DNA of 64,000 nucleotides from Streptomyces sp. NBC_01341 (lineage in GTDB: Bacteria; Actinomycetota; Actinomycetes; Streptomycetales; Streptomycetaceae), in assembly GCF_035946055.1 (NCBI RefSeq), contig NZ_CP108364.1, forward strand, positions 4,774,001 through 4,838,000, given 5' to 3'. Made by a program: the position numbers and the translations under genes. Shown one piece after another: positions 1 through 8,232 of the stretch. Within the stretch, counting starts at the first letter, position 1. Each line of letters begins with the position of its first letter. The notes beneath the pieces were generated by a model, which made no database searches, was not told the DNA's origin, and saw nothing but the letters and a program-made list of their open reading frames with translations.

Positions 1-653
1 CGCTCCTGGCCGCCACTGCGCCGCGGTGGCACGACGAGCCGGCGCGCCAGCGCCCCGGCGGCCTCGGTGCCGTGGTCGGTGCGGACTATGTGGAGGCACA
101 GGTCGATTCCGGCCGCGGTCCCGGCCGAGGTGAGCACGTCGCCGTCGTCGACGAACAGCTCACGCGGATCGACGTGCACCGACGGATAGCGCTTGGCCAG
201 CGTCGGCGCGTACATCCAGTGCGTGGTGGCCGGCCGGCCGTCCAGCAGGCCGGCCGCGGCGAGGACGAAGGCCCCCGTGCACAGTCCGACGATGCGGGCC
301 CCCTCCTCGTGGGCGCGGCGCAGCGCGTCCAGAGCCTCGGCGGGCGGCGGGGAGGTGATGGACCGCCAGGCGGGCACCACGACGGTGCCGGCCCTGCTGA
401 TCGCCTCCAGGCCGTACGGCGTGCTGAGTTCGAGCCCGCCGGTGGTGCGCAGCGGTCCTTCCTCGCCCCCGCAGACCAGCAGGCGGTAGCGCGGAACGCC
501 CGCGTCCTGCCGGTCGATTCCGAAGACTGAGAGCGGAATGGAGCTCTCGAAGATCGGGCCGCCGCTGAACAGCAGTACGGCTACCACTTCCCGGCGTCGC
601 CGCCCGGAAAGTTTCCGTGCCGCCTCCGTCGCGGTGGCGGAGTCCTGGCTCAT
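1..653 (-). CDS. GlxA-like AraC-family regulator, DJ-1/PfpI domain (5' part only)
   Basis: The frame starts at ATG 651-653 and stays open to the left edge, so about 217 N-terminal residues are visible and the C-terminus lies outside. The visible part is a DJ-1/PfpI-type amidotransferase-like sensor domain, with an IVGLCTGAFVLAAAGLLDGR stretch around residues 131-150 holding the nucleophile-elbow cysteine, followed by TTHW and the HVDP region. In the family this domain precedes an AraC-type helix-turn-helix, expected beyond the edge but not seen here. The family usually activates nearby catabolic or stress genes, but no target can be assigned. The gene is divergent from the universal stress protein across a long gap. 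Confidence 0.85.
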   Translation of the reverse strand, partial: MSQDSATATEAARKLSGRRRREVVAVLLFSGGPIFESSIPLSVFGIDRQDAGVPRYRLLVCGGEEGPLRTTGGLELSTPYGLEAISRAGTVVVPAWRSITSPPPAEALDALRRAHEEGARIVGLCTGAFVLAAAGLLDGRPATTHWMYAPTLAKRYPSVHVDPRELFVDDGDVLTSAGTAAGIDLCLHIVRTDHGTEAAGALARRLVVPPRRSGGQE

Positions 654-1477
654 GACGCTAAGCCCCCCTCGGTGTTCGCGTCTTCCTGGTCCCTACGGGC
701 CTGTCGCTCCTGCACGTTTCCCCTCGGTCTTGCACGCGTCCCCAGCCTTCGACTCAAGATCGAATCTACTGCGTCCCGTGGTGCCGACGTGACACGTTCC
801 CCCACCGGCACTATGTCGACAAGGCAACTTGGCGCGAAGCGTTCGATCACGAAGCGTTTCACCCACGGAGCCCCCTGGGAAGTGCGCATCGCGATCATGG
901 CCCGTCCCCATAGGGTCAAAGCGTACCGCGCGGTCTATTCCTGCCTGCTGGCACGTGGGTTGGGCAGCCATGACACCAAGGAAATGGGGTTCAGGTGAAG
1001 TTGGCTGAAAACCGACGGTCGCGTGCGCGTATTCCAGTCATGCGACCGGCGCACGCCCCTCGGCCGCATGAGCCTCCGTGCGCCTCAGGTGCCCCTGTGG
1101 GCTGTCCGGGCGCCGAGGGTCAACGGTGCGCAGCCAGGCGATGGCTGGGTGTGACGACCCCTGTGGACGGGTCGGGTGGCGCATTCGGCCGCCTTGCACG
1201 AATCCGCGCGGGAGCCGGCGCGAAGCCGGGCCGAGAGATGTCAGCTGTCGGCGTGAGCTGCATGTAGAACACAACCGGCATTGCCATACCGGGGCCGTGT
1301 CCGGCATGCTCCCTCCATTGCCGCACGCGGCTTCGCGAGGACTGGGCAGCGGAGGAGTGGCGCCGTACCCTTGGGGGTAGGGGGTTGGGAAGATGTTTCC
1401 CGGACACAGCTTCGACGCTCGCAGACCCACCTCCGAACCGCTCTCTCCTCACGAGGACTCTCTTCGCCGAGACACCG
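654..1477. other. Long intergenic region without a supported gene
   Basis: About 820 bp separate the divergent regulator and the universal stress gene. Open frames exist on both strands because of high GC, but none has a recognisable domain, a convincing ribosome binding site or protein-like composition. I see no tRNA cloverleaf or perfect long inverted repeat. The region presumably holds both promoters and the 5' leader of the stress gene. Confidence 0.5.
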
Positions 1478-1999
1478 ATGGCCGGTCACGAAATCCCTGA
1501 ACCCGCAGACCGCAAGCAGGTAGCCGACCCAGGGTCGGAGCCCCAGACGGTCGGAGAGTCGCGCCCTTCCTGCGATCCCGCCTTCCGGCATGGCGTCGTG
1601 GTCGGTTTCGACGGCTCCACGTCCAGCGAGCGCGCCCTCGCCTACGCCATCGGCATGGCGCACCGGCACAGCTCGGGACTGATCATCGTCCACGTCGCGA
1701 ACAGGCTTCCCACCACGGTCTGGGCGGGCTGTGAGCCGCCCGTCTTCGTGGACGTGCCCGACCACCGCACCGAGGTCCTCGGGCTGGAGCTGGCCTGCGC
1801 CGACTACCTCGCCGAGGTGCCCTGGGTCCTCGTCGAGCGCGGCGGGGACATCTGCCACGAGCTGGAGGAGGTCGGCCGGGAGTACTCGGCCGACGCGATC
1901 GTCGTCGGTTCGACGCACGGCATCGTGGGCCGCATCTTCGGATCCGTGGCGGGCCGTCTCGCGCGCCGGGCCCAGCGCCCGGTCATCGTCATCCCCTGA
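1478..1999 (+). CDS. Universal stress protein (UspA family, single domain)
   Basis: The protein of 173 residues has one Usp fold. It contains VVVGFDGSTSSERALAYA near residue 40 (the first strand and helix) and, near the end, VVGSTHGIVGRIFGS, a shortened form of the usual G-2x-G-9x-G-S/T nucleotide-binding loop, then the final strand RPVIVIP. Such proteins are cytosolic and bind ATP or other nucleotides during dormancy, oxygen or energy stress. An in-frame ATG at 1385 would add 31 residues of poor composition, so I prefer ATG 1478. A GAGGA lies about 20 nt upstream, rather far, so the start is uncertain. The gene stands alone and ends before a strong hairpin. Confidence 0.85.
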   Translation: MAGHEIPEPADRKQVADPGSEPQTVGESRPSCDPAFRHGVVVGFDGSTSSERALAYAIGMAHRHSSGLIIVHVANRLPTTVWAGCEPPVFVDVPDHRTEVLGLELACADYLAEVPWVLVERGGDICHELEEVGREYSADAIVVGSTHGIVGRIFGSVAGRLARRAQRPVIVIP

Positions 2000-2036
2000 G
2001 CCGTCGTCGCGCCCTGAGTCTCATCGTCATACCGGT

Positions 2037-2079
2037 CATCGGAAAGGCTCCTGACGGTCCGTCAGGAGCCTTTCCGATG
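2037..2079. terminator. Bidirectional hairpin between usp and glmS
   Basis: Two 21-base arms are perfectly complementary around a single central base at 2058. In practice this makes a stem of about 19 bp with a small loop. It sits between the ends of the convergent usp and glmS genes and should stop transcription from both sides. No U-tract is needed in high-GC actinobacteria. Confidence 0.9.
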
Positions 2080-2107
2080 CCTTCCCGGAGCGGGCGGGCG
2101 GTGTCCG

Positions 2108-3937
2108 CTACTCGACGGTGACCGACTTCGCCAGGTTGCGCGGCTTGTCGATGTCACGGCCCATGGCCAGAGCCGTGTGGTAGGCGAGGAGCTGCAGCGG
2201 GATGCCCATCAGGATCGGGTCCAGCTCGTTCTCGTTCTTCGGGACGACGATCGTGTGGTCGGCCTTCTCCTGCTCGCGGTGGGCGACGGCGAGGATGCGT
2301 CCGCTGCGGGCCTTGATCTCCTCAAGCGCCGCGCGGTTCTTCTCCAGCAGGTCGTCGTCCGGGACGATCGCCACGGTGGGGAGCGCCGGCTCGATGAGCG
2401 CGAGCGGGCCGTGCTTCAGCTCGGAGGCCGGGTACGCCTCGGCGTGGATGTAGGAGATCTCCTTGAGCTTCAGGGATGCCTCCAGCGCGACGGGGTAGCC
2501 CCGGACGCGGCCGATGAACATCATCGACTGCGCGCCCGCGTACTCCTCGGCCAGCTTCTTGATCTCGTCCTCCGACTCGAGGATCTGGCCGATCTGCTCC
2601 GGCAGCCTGCGCAGGCCCTCGATGATCCGCTTGCCGTCGGACACCGACAGGTCGCGGATACGGCCCAGGTGCAGCGCGAGGAGCGCGAAGGCGACGACGG
2701 TGTTGGTGAAGCACTTGGTGGAGACGACGCAGACCTCGGGGCCGGCGTGGACGTACATGCCGCCGTCCGCCTCGCGGGCGATCGCCGAGCCGACGACGTT
2801 CACCACGCCCAGGACGCGTGCGCCCTTGCGCTTGAGCTCCTGCACGGCCGCCAGGACGTCGTAGGTCTCACCGGACTGGGAGACCGCGACGTACAGGGTG
2901 TCGGGGTCCACCACGGGGTTGCGGTAGCGGAACTCCGACGCGGGCTCGGCGTCGGCGGGGATGCGGGCCAGCTCCTCGATGAGGCCGGCGCCGATCAGGC
3001 CCGCGTGGTACGAGGTGCCGCAGCCCAGGATCTTGATCCGGCGGACACCGCGGGCCTCGCGGGCGTCCAGGTTCAGCCCGCCCAGGTGCACCGTGGAGAA
3101 GCGGTCGTCGATGCGTCCGCGCAGCACGCGGTCCACGGCGTCGGCCTGCTCGGAGATCTCCTTGTGCATGTACGTGTCGTGGCCGCCCATGTCGTACGAC
3201 TCGGCCTCCCACTCCACCGTGGTCGGCGTGGCCGTCGTGGTCGAGCCCTCGGTGGTGTACGTGCGGAAGTCGTCGGCCTTGAGGGTGGCCATCTCGCCGT
3301 CGTCCAGGGTGACGATCTGGCGGGTGTGCGCGACCAGGGCCGCGACGTCGGAGGCGACGAACATCTCCTTCTCGCCGATGCCGAGCACGACCGGGGAGCC
3401 GTTGCGGGCGACGACGATGCGGTCGTTGAAGTCGGCGTGCAGGACGGCGATGCCGTACGTGCCCTCGACGGACTTCAGCGCCTCGCGGACCTTCTCCTCC
3501 AGGGTGAGCGCCTGAGAGCGGGAGATCAGGTGGACCAGCACCTCGGTGTCGGTCTCGGAGAGGAAGACGATCCCGTCGGCGACGAGCTTCGCGCGGAGCT
3601 CGGAGGCGTTGTCGATGATGCCGTTGTGGACGACGGCGACCTTGTTCTCCGCGTCCAGGTGCGGGTGTGCGTTCTCGTCGCTCGGGGCTCCGTGGGTGGC
3701 CCAGCGGGTGTGGGCGATGCCTGTGGTGCCGGCGAAGCGCTTGGGGACCCGAGCCTCCAGCTCGCGGACCCGGCCCTTGGCCTTGACCGTCTTCAGGGTG
3801 CCGGCCTTGCCCGCGGCGGCCTTGCCCGTGATGACGATGCCCGCGGAGTCGTAGCCCCGGTACTCCAGCCGCTGCAGGCCTTCCAGCAGCAGCGGTGCCA
3901 CGTCACGCTTCCCGATGTAACCGACGATTCCGCACAT
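2108..3937 (-). CDS. glmS: Glutamine--fructose-6-phosphate aminotransferase (isomerising)
   Basis: GlmS makes glucosamine-6-phosphate from fructose-6-phosphate and glutamine, the first step towards UDP-GlcNAc for peptidoglycan. The 609-residue protein has the family's normal length. It begins MCGIVGYIG, where Cys2 becomes the N-terminal nucleophile of the class II glutaminase domain (about 1-230). HTRWATHG and YRGYDSAGI follow as in the family. Two SIS domains follow (about 290-430 and 460-600), with CGTSYHAG and SQSGETYDVL in the first, and the end is the usual PRNLAKSVTVE. A conserved 91-residue gene lies 56 bp upstream on the same strand and is probably cotranscribed. Streptomyces often carry two glmS copies; which paralogue this is cannot be told from the window. 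Confidence 0.97.
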   Translation of the reverse strand: MCGIVGYIGKRDVAPLLLEGLQRLEYRGYDSAGIVITGKAAAGKAGTLKTVKAKGRVRELEARVPKRFAGTTGIAHTRWATHGAPSDENAHPHLDAENKVAVVHNGIIDNASELRAKLVADGIVFLSETDTEVLVHLISRSQALTLEEKVREALKSVEGTYGIAVLHADFNDRIVVARNGSPVVLGIGEKEMFVASDVAALVAHTRQIVTLDDGEMATLKADDFRTYTTEGSTTTATPTTVEWEAESYDMGGHDTYMHKEISEQADAVDRVLRGRIDDRFSTVHLGGLNLDAREARGVRRIKILGCGTSYHAGLIGAGLIEELARIPADAEPASEFRYRNPVVDPDTLYVAVSQSGETYDVLAAVQELKRKGARVLGVVNVVGSAIAREADGGMYVHAGPEVCVVSTKCFTNTVVAFALLALHLGRIRDLSVSDGKRIIEGLRRLPEQIGQILESEDEIKKLAEEYAGAQSMMFIGRVRGYPVALEASLKLKEISYIHAEAYPASELKHGPLALIEPALPTVAIVPDDDLLEKNRAALEEIKARSGRILAVAHREQEKADHTIVVPKNENELDPILMGIPLQLLAYHTALAMGRDIDKPRNLAKSVTVE

Positions 3938-3993
3938 GGGTTCCTGCCCTCCATCGACGTACAGAGTTCCGTGCCCGGCCGCGCGCGTCCCGT

Positions 3994-4269
3994 TCAGCCG
4001 TAGACGATGCGCCGCAGCTGGCGGAGCGAGAGTTCCTGCGGTGCCACCGCGCGGTGCGGCAGCTCGGCCGCGATCCGCTCGAAGATCTCCGGGTTGACCA
4101 GGCCGCCCGACTGCAGTTCGCGGTGGCGGCGCCGGACGAAGGCCTCGGTCGTCTCGTCGAAGTACGCCAGCACGTCGAGGATCACCCTGGCCGCCTCGCC
4201 GCGCTGGAGCGCGGTGGAGCGTACGAGGTGGTCGATGAGGTCGTCATGCGTGGGGCGGCGTTCGAGCAC
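3994..4269 (-). CDS. Conserved small actinobacterial protein, unknown function
   Basis: A 91-residue protein starting at GTG 4267-4269. It is mainly helical and rich in Arg and Glu (DDLIDHLVRST, VRRRHRELQ, LRQLRRIVYG), without membrane segments or a known motif. I recognise it as a protein commonly found just upstream of this glmS in Streptomyces but know of no tested function. Its 5' end lies about 100 bp from the decayed desD sequence, and a perfect 18-bp palindrome precedes it. The start is the least certain part: no strong Shine-Dalgarno is visible. Confidence 0.7.
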   Translation of the reverse strand: MLERRPTHDDLIDHLVRSTALQRGEAARVILDVLAYFDETTEAFVRRRHRELQSGGLVNPEIFERIAAELPHRAVAPQELSLRQLRRIVYG

Positions 4270-4309
4270 TCGTCGATATTGCGTGGATCGGGCTCGCTAT
4301 GCAAGAAAT

Positions 4310-4327
4310 CTGCCCGATATCGGGCAG
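4310..4327. promoter_or_regulatory. Perfect 18-bp palindrome (candidate operator)
   Basis: CTGCCCGATATCGGGCAG reads the same on both strands. It lies in a locally less GC-rich stretch (about 4270-4373) between the desD remnant and the small gene that precedes glmS, where a promoter for that operon would be expected. It does not match the iron box or the DasR site known to me. The binding protein is unknown. Confidence 0.5.
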
Positions 4328-4373
4328 GAATCTCATGCGGCGTGGCTCGTTTGGTAGAAATGTCGCTCAGGTC

Positions 4374-4960
4374 CGGGACCAGCAGGTAGTCGTCGAGGTC
4401 GAGCCCGAGGCCCGTCATCCGCGCGGCGAACCGGCCGGGGGTCTCCTCGCCCAGCTCGTCGGCGATCAGGCCGGGGTAGTCGAGGCCGGTGCCCGCGGTG
4501 AACGTGGCGTGATCACGCCGGGCGGCCGGCCGGACGAGTGTGGTTCCGGCCGCCGCCTCGGGGGCATACGCACGATATTCGTCCACCCCGAAACCGAGCC
4601 GCCCGTTGTTGGCGACAAAACAGGGGTGCCCTTCGGTCATGCCCGTTTCGATGGCCTGGAAACGGCCACGGCGAGCTGTGCCGACGTGGTCGGTTCCTTG
4701 GTCAGCTTGTACGCGGTTCCGGCCAGTGTGGAGGAGATCTCCTCCAGGTACACGGGCAGGATCTCCGCCGACAGGCCCAGTGTGGAGCGCAGTTCGACGA
4801 AGAAGCCCAGCGCGGCTCGGGAGTCAGCAGCCGCTCGTGGGAGAACTCGGCCAGGGCTTTCCGGATCAGCAGCCCGGCAGGCGGCGGCCCAGCGCTCCGG
4901 GGTGAGGTGGGCGACGGCCTCGGAGGCGGACGCGGTGGCGGGGGAGGGGTGCGGGGTCAT
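4374..4960 (-). pseudogene. desD: desD remnant (desferrioxamine NIS synthetase)
   Basis: The start MTPHPSPATASASEAV and an ATGA overlap with the desC remnant are as in an intact operon. Recognisable IucA/IucC-family pieces occur in changing frames: LTPERWAAACR, then one frame over LLIRKALAEFSHERLLTPE, then after a deletion FFVELRSTLGLSAEILPVYL, then after another shift RFQAIETGMTEGHPCFVANN and the GFGVDEYRAYAPEAA region. Homology stops at DYLLVP near 4374, where an intact enzyme would continue with the HPWQW motif. About two thirds of the normal length of roughly 600 residues is missing. Intact DesD joins and cyclises N-hydroxy-N-succinylcadaverine units; this copy cannot. Confidence 0.9.
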
Positions 4961-5289
4961 CGGCGGGCTCCGGTGGTCGCGGCGGCGAACTGTTCGCGGG
5001 TGCAGACGCTGAGCAGTGCGTCCTTCCACGGCTTGGCGATCTCGCCGATCACCTCGAAGCCGACGGCCTCGTTCAGCGCGTGCACGGCGGTGTTGGTGAC
5101 GTCCGGTTCGACGACCACCCTGCGCACCGCGGGATCCGCGAAGAGCGTCTCCATGACGGTGCGGATCACGGCGAGGGTGTAGCCGTGCACCGGGGTCTCG
5201 GGCGGAGCCACCGGGAAGTGCGTCCCGACGTCGCCGGGCTCCGCCTCGTACAGCCCCCGGAGCTCGGCCTCGGTGGGGTCGTAGCGGAG
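4957..5289 (-). pseudogene. desC: desC remnant (hydroxamate-forming acyltransferase, 3' half)
   Basis: The open frame carries the C-terminal half of a DesC-like GNAT acyltransferase: LRYDPTEAELRGLYEAEPGD, then PETPVHGYTLAVIRTVMETL, DPAVRRVVVEPDVTN and LLSVCTREQFAAAT, close to family sequences as I know them. The N-terminal half, with the start of the acyl-CoA-binding fold, is gone. At about 5285-5289 the sequence joins abruptly to the middle of desB. Its TGA overlaps the desD ATG, as in an intact des operon. Intact DesC acylates N-hydroxycadaverine. Confidence 0.9.
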
Positions 5290-5717
5290 TACCGGTGCCC
5301 AGGACAAGGTGACGGGCACCGAAGGCGCTGTCCGCCGTGCGGACGGTGTAGAGGCCGTCGCCCTCCTCATGGTTAACCGACTGAACGGTTTGGTTGAACC
5401 TGATACTGCTCAGCCGGGCGGCGGCCCACCGGCAGTAGTCCGTACTCGGTGCGCAGCGGGTAGAAGTTCTCCCGGATGTGGAACGAGTAGAGCCTGCCGC
5501 GCTCCTTCAGGTCCTGCAGGAAGGAGTACGGAGACGTCGGGTCGGCCATCGTCGCCAGGTCCGACATGAACGGCGTCCGGAGGTGGGCGCCTTCGAGGAA
5601 CATCCCCGAGTGCCACTCGAAGTCCGGCTTGGACTCCACGAACACCCCGTGCAGTTCACCGACCGGCTCGGTGAGGCACGCGAGTCCGAGGTTGAACGGA
5701 CCGAGCCCGATCCCGAT
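5285..5717 (-). pseudogene. desB: desB remnant (cadaverine N-monooxygenase, N-terminal third)
   Basis: The piece begins IGIGLGPFNLGLACLTEP, the FAD-binding start of the lysine/ornithine N-monooxygenase family, and runs through FEWHSGMFLEGAHLRTPFMS and YSFHIRENFYPLR. A frameshift follows at the codons after EYG near 5430. The next frame gives DYCRWAAARLSSIRFN, TADSAFGARHLVLGTGT, and then the desC junction. Only about 145 of roughly 420 residues survive, so the NADPH-binding and substrate parts are lost. Confidence 0.9.
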
Positions 5718-5771
5718 GAGGAGCGCCTGCAGGTTGGACTGCGTGCCACCGCTGGTGAAGACGCCGTCCGC
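5718..5771 (-). pseudogene. desA: desA scar (lysine decarboxylase, about 18 codons)
   Basis: The codons ADGVFTSGGTQSNLQALL match the conserved cofactor-site stretch of PLP-dependent group II decarboxylases (GVFTSGGTxSNL), here DesA, which makes cadaverine from lysine. They run directly in frame into the desB remnant. Nothing else of desA (about 480 residues) and no second iron box is left between here and the desE terminator. Confidence 0.85.
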
Positions 5772-5804
5772 CCGCGCCATTCCTTCCCGCGCGGGCCCCG
5801 ACGT

Positions 5805-5845
5805 ACGACGGCCCGGCCCGGAGTGGATCCGGGCCGGGCCGTCGT
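5805..5845. terminator. Terminator of desE
   Basis: Two perfectly complementary 18-base arms flank the 5-nt loop GTGGA, 21 bp beyond the desE stop. The hairpin isolates desE from the pseudogene block. Confidence 0.9.
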
Positions 5846-5865
5846 GTCAGGTGCCGGGCGAGGGG

Positions 5866-6894
5866 TCAGCCGACCTTCTCGGCCTTCTCGATCGCCTCGG
5901 CGAGGGCGTCGAGGATCGGGGTGCACTTGTCGTACGAGTAGACGGGCTCCGTCGTGCGCGGAATGACCTGCCCGGCCTTTACGGCGGGCAGCTGGGCCCA
6001 GGTCGGCCTGGAGGTCAGGGCGTCGGGCTGGAGGGCCGAGGAGCGGTTGTCCATCATGATGATGTCCGCGTCGTACTTGTCGACGTTCTCCCAGCTCAGC
6101 TCCTCGAAGAAGCCGGCCTTGTCGACCTTCGGCTCGACGAACCTCACGCCGAGCTCCTGGAAGTACAGGGTGTCGGCGGACGTCTTGGCGAGCGAGACGT
6201 AGAAGAGGTCCTGGCTGGCCGAGCCGACCAGCACCCTGATGTTCGGCTGGGACTTCGCGGCGGCGCGCAGCCGGGCGGCCGCCTTCTCGAAGGCCGCCTT
6301 CGCGTCGGTGACCTTCTTGGCCTTCACGTCGGCGCCGAGGGACGCCGCGAGGTCCTCGTGACGCTGGATCGCCTTGGGGACCGTGGTCTGCGCGGCCCAC
6401 AGGGCGACGCTCGGGGCCAGCTTGAGGATCTTGTCCTTGGACTCGTCCGGCACGTACCAGAGGGCGTCCTTCTCCCACATGGCGGTGACCAGGAGCTCCG
6501 GCGCGAGGCCCGCGTACTTCTCGACGTTGAACTCCCCCCAGACGTTGCCCAGTACCTCGACCTTGCTGATGTCGAGGTCACCGGCCTGCACGTCGGGCTT
6601 GCCGTCGGCGGTCTTCGTCGGGCCGAAGACACCCTTCACCTCGATGCCGTAGTCGTGGAGCGCCGCGGCGACGCCGATGAACGCGACTATGTTCTTCGGC
6701 GTCGACTTCGCCTCGGCGCTCTGGCCCCGGTCGTCCCTGAAGGACCAGGGGCCGGATTTCTCCGCGCCCGAACCCGAGCCGGAGCCCTTCGTGTCACTGT
6801 CCCCGCAGGCTGCGAGAGCGGCACCGAGGCCTACGGCGCCTCCGGCGGCCAGCAGGCCGCGGCGGGAGAGTGGGCTGGTCCGGAGGTTGGGCAT
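5866..6894 (-). CDS. desE: Ferrioxamine-type siderophore-binding lipoprotein (DesE)
   Basis: This is the extracytoplasmic receptor that hands iron(III)-hydroxamates to an ABC importer. The 342-residue protein has a twin-arginine signal (SRRGLLAAGGAVGLGAALAA) with a lipobox cysteine in AAC at about residue 30. A class III periplasmic-binding (FecB/BtuF) domain follows, with DDRGQ near the N-terminus, GIEVKGVFGPTKTADGK, a long helix KKVTDAKAAFEKAAARLRAA and YDADIIMMDNRSS. It closely resembles DesE next to the desferrioxamine genes of other streptomycetes. ATG 6892-6894 lies 52 bp from an iron box, so derepression under iron limitation is expected. The frame is intact although the biosynthetic genes beside it are destroyed. 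The permease and ATPase are not in the window. Confidence 0.95.
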   Translation of the reverse strand: MPNLRTSPLSRRGLLAAGGAVGLGAALAACGDSDTKGSGSGSGAEKSGPWSFRDDRGQSAEAKSTPKNIVAFIGVAAALHDYGIEVKGVFGPTKTADGKPDVQAGDLDISKVEVLGNVWGEFNVEKYAGLAPELLVTAMWEKDALWYVPDESKDKILKLAPSVALWAAQTTVPKAIQRHEDLAASLGADVKAKKVTDAKAAFEKAAARLRAAAKSQPNIRVLVGSASQDLFYVSLAKTSADTLYFQELGVRFVEPKVDKAGFFEELSWENVDKYDADIIMMDNRSSALQPDALTSRPTWAQLPAVKAGQVIPRTTEPVYSYDKCTPILDALAEAIEKAEKVG

Positions 6895-6946
6895 GAGTGA
6901 GTCTGCTTTCGTACGCGCCGAGGGCGACCGCTGACGATTCGAGGGA

Positions 6947-6961
6947 AGGTTAGCCTAACCT
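6947..6961. promoter_or_regulatory. DmdR/IdeR-type iron box upstream of desE
   Basis: AGGTTAGCCTAACCT is a perfect 15-bp palindrome and fits the core of the actinobacterial iron box (TTAGGTTAGGCTAACCTAA-type). It lies 52 bp before the desE start. DmdR1/IdeR with Fe(II) represses from such sites. Confidence 0.92.
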
Positions 6962-7057
6962 CACACGCCGGACGTGGTCGGGGCAAGGGAAAAGCCGCCC
7001 TCCCGTCGTCCGGGAGAGCGGCTCGAGGTCGTCGGCGGACCCGTCGGAGCCCGACGG

Positions 7058-8224
7058 TCAGGCGCCCATGCCCAGTTCCCGGGCGATCAGCATCCGCTGG
7101 ACCTCGCTCGTCCCCTCTCCGATCTCCAGGATCTTGGAGTCGCGCCACATCCGGGCCACCGGGTACTCGTTCATGAAGCCGTAGCCGCCGTGGATCTGCG
7201 TCGCCTCGCGGGCGTTGTCCACCGCGACGGTCGAGGAGTACAGCTTCGCGATCGCCGCCTCCTTCTTGAACGGCTCGCCCGCCAGCAGCCGCGAGGCCGC
7301 GTCCCGCCAGCCGATCCGGGCCATGTGCGCCCGCATCTCCATGTCGGCGATCTTGAACTGGATGGCCTGGTTGGCGCCGATCGGCTTCCCGAAGGCGTGC
7401 CGCTCCTTCGCGTACTTCACCGACTCGTCCACACAGCCCTGGGCCAGGCCCGTCGACAGCGCCGAGATGGCGATACGGCCCTCGTCCAGGATCCGCAGGA
7501 ACTGGGCGTACCCGCGGCCCTCTTCGCCCAGCAGGTTCGCCGCCGGCACGCGCACGTCGGAGAACGACAGCTCACGCGTGTCCGAGGCGTTCCACCCGAC
7601 CTTGGAGTACGGGGCGGCGACCGTGAAACCGGGGGTGCCGGACGGCACGATGATCGAGGAGATGAGCGGGGCGCCGTTCTCCTTGCGGCCGGTGACCGCC
7701 GTCACCGTCACCAGTTCGGTGATGTCCGTACCGGAGTTGGTGATGAAGCACTTGGAACCGTTGATGACCCACTCGCCGGCCGCCTCGTCCAGCACGGCGG
7801 TGGTGCGCGTGCCACCCGCGTCCGAGCCGCCGTCCGGCTCCGTCAGCCCGAACGCGCCGAGCGCCTCGCCCGCGCAGAGCCTCGGCAGCCACCGCTGCTT
7901 CTGCTCCTCGGTGCCGAAGCGGTAGACGGGCATGGCGCCCAGCGACACCCCCGCCTCCAGCGTGATGGCCACGGAGGAGTCGACGCGGGCCAGCTCCTCC
8001 AGGGCGATCCCGAGGGCGAGGTAGTCGCCGCCCATGCCGCCGTACTCCTCCGGGAACGGCAGGCCGAAGAGGCCCATGCGGCCCATCTCGCGCACGATCT
8101 CGTACGGGAACTCGTGGCGCTCGTAGAAGTCGCCGATCTTCGGGGCGATCACATCGTGCGCGAACTCCTCGACGGTACGGCGGAGTTCCTCGTGCTCGGC
8201 GGTCAGCCGGTGGTCAAGGGACAT
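7058..8224 (-). CDS. Acyl-CoA dehydrogenase (branched-chain catabolic operon)
   Basis: A 388-residue FAD flavoenzyme that introduces the alpha-beta double bond into an acyl-CoA. The order is the usual N-terminal helical domain, a central beta domain (GAFGLTEPDGGSDAGGTRT, CFITNSG) and a C-terminal helical domain with IHGGYGFMNEYPVARMWRD and IGEGTSEVQ, where the Glu before GTSE is the usual catalytic base. ATG 8222-8224 has AAGGAG just upstream and follows the HMG-CoA lyase stop by 8 bp. A longer frame from 8368 only runs into that gene. Its partners suggest isovaleryl-CoA or another short branched acyl-CoA as substrate. A Glu in the GTSE motif differs from human isovaleryl-CoA dehydrogenase (Ala there), so the exact substrate is open. 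Confidence 0.93.
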   Translation of the reverse strand: MSLDHRLTAEHEELRRTVEEFAHDVIAPKIGDFYERHEFPYEIVREMGRMGLFGLPFPEEYGGMGGDYLALGIALEELARVDSSVAITLEAGVSLGAMPVYRFGTEEQKQRWLPRLCAGEALGAFGLTEPDGGSDAGGTRTTAVLDEAAGEWVINGSKCFITNSGTDITELVTVTAVTGRKENGAPLISSIIVPSGTPGFTVAAPYSKVGWNASDTRELSFSDVRVPAANLLGEEGRGYAQFLRILDEGRIAISALSTGLAQGCVDESVKYAKERHAFGKPIGANQAIQFKIADMEMRAHMARIGWRDAASRLLAGEPFKKEAAIAKLYSSTVAVDNAREATQIHGGYGFMNEYPVARMWRDSKILEIGEGTSEVQRMLIARELGMGA

Positions 8225-8232
8225 GGGGTGCT

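Noticed and set aside
654..1477. Several 80-225-codon open frames in the first long gap
   Set aside because: They overlap each other on both strands, lack ribosome sites and domains, and run into the stress-protein gene in antisense.
4182..4640. The 152-codon frame at the desD end read as a complete small gene
   Set aside because: Its first 89 codons are the middle of desD and the remainder runs through the palindrome region and out of frame into the next gene; it is a fragment, not a gene.
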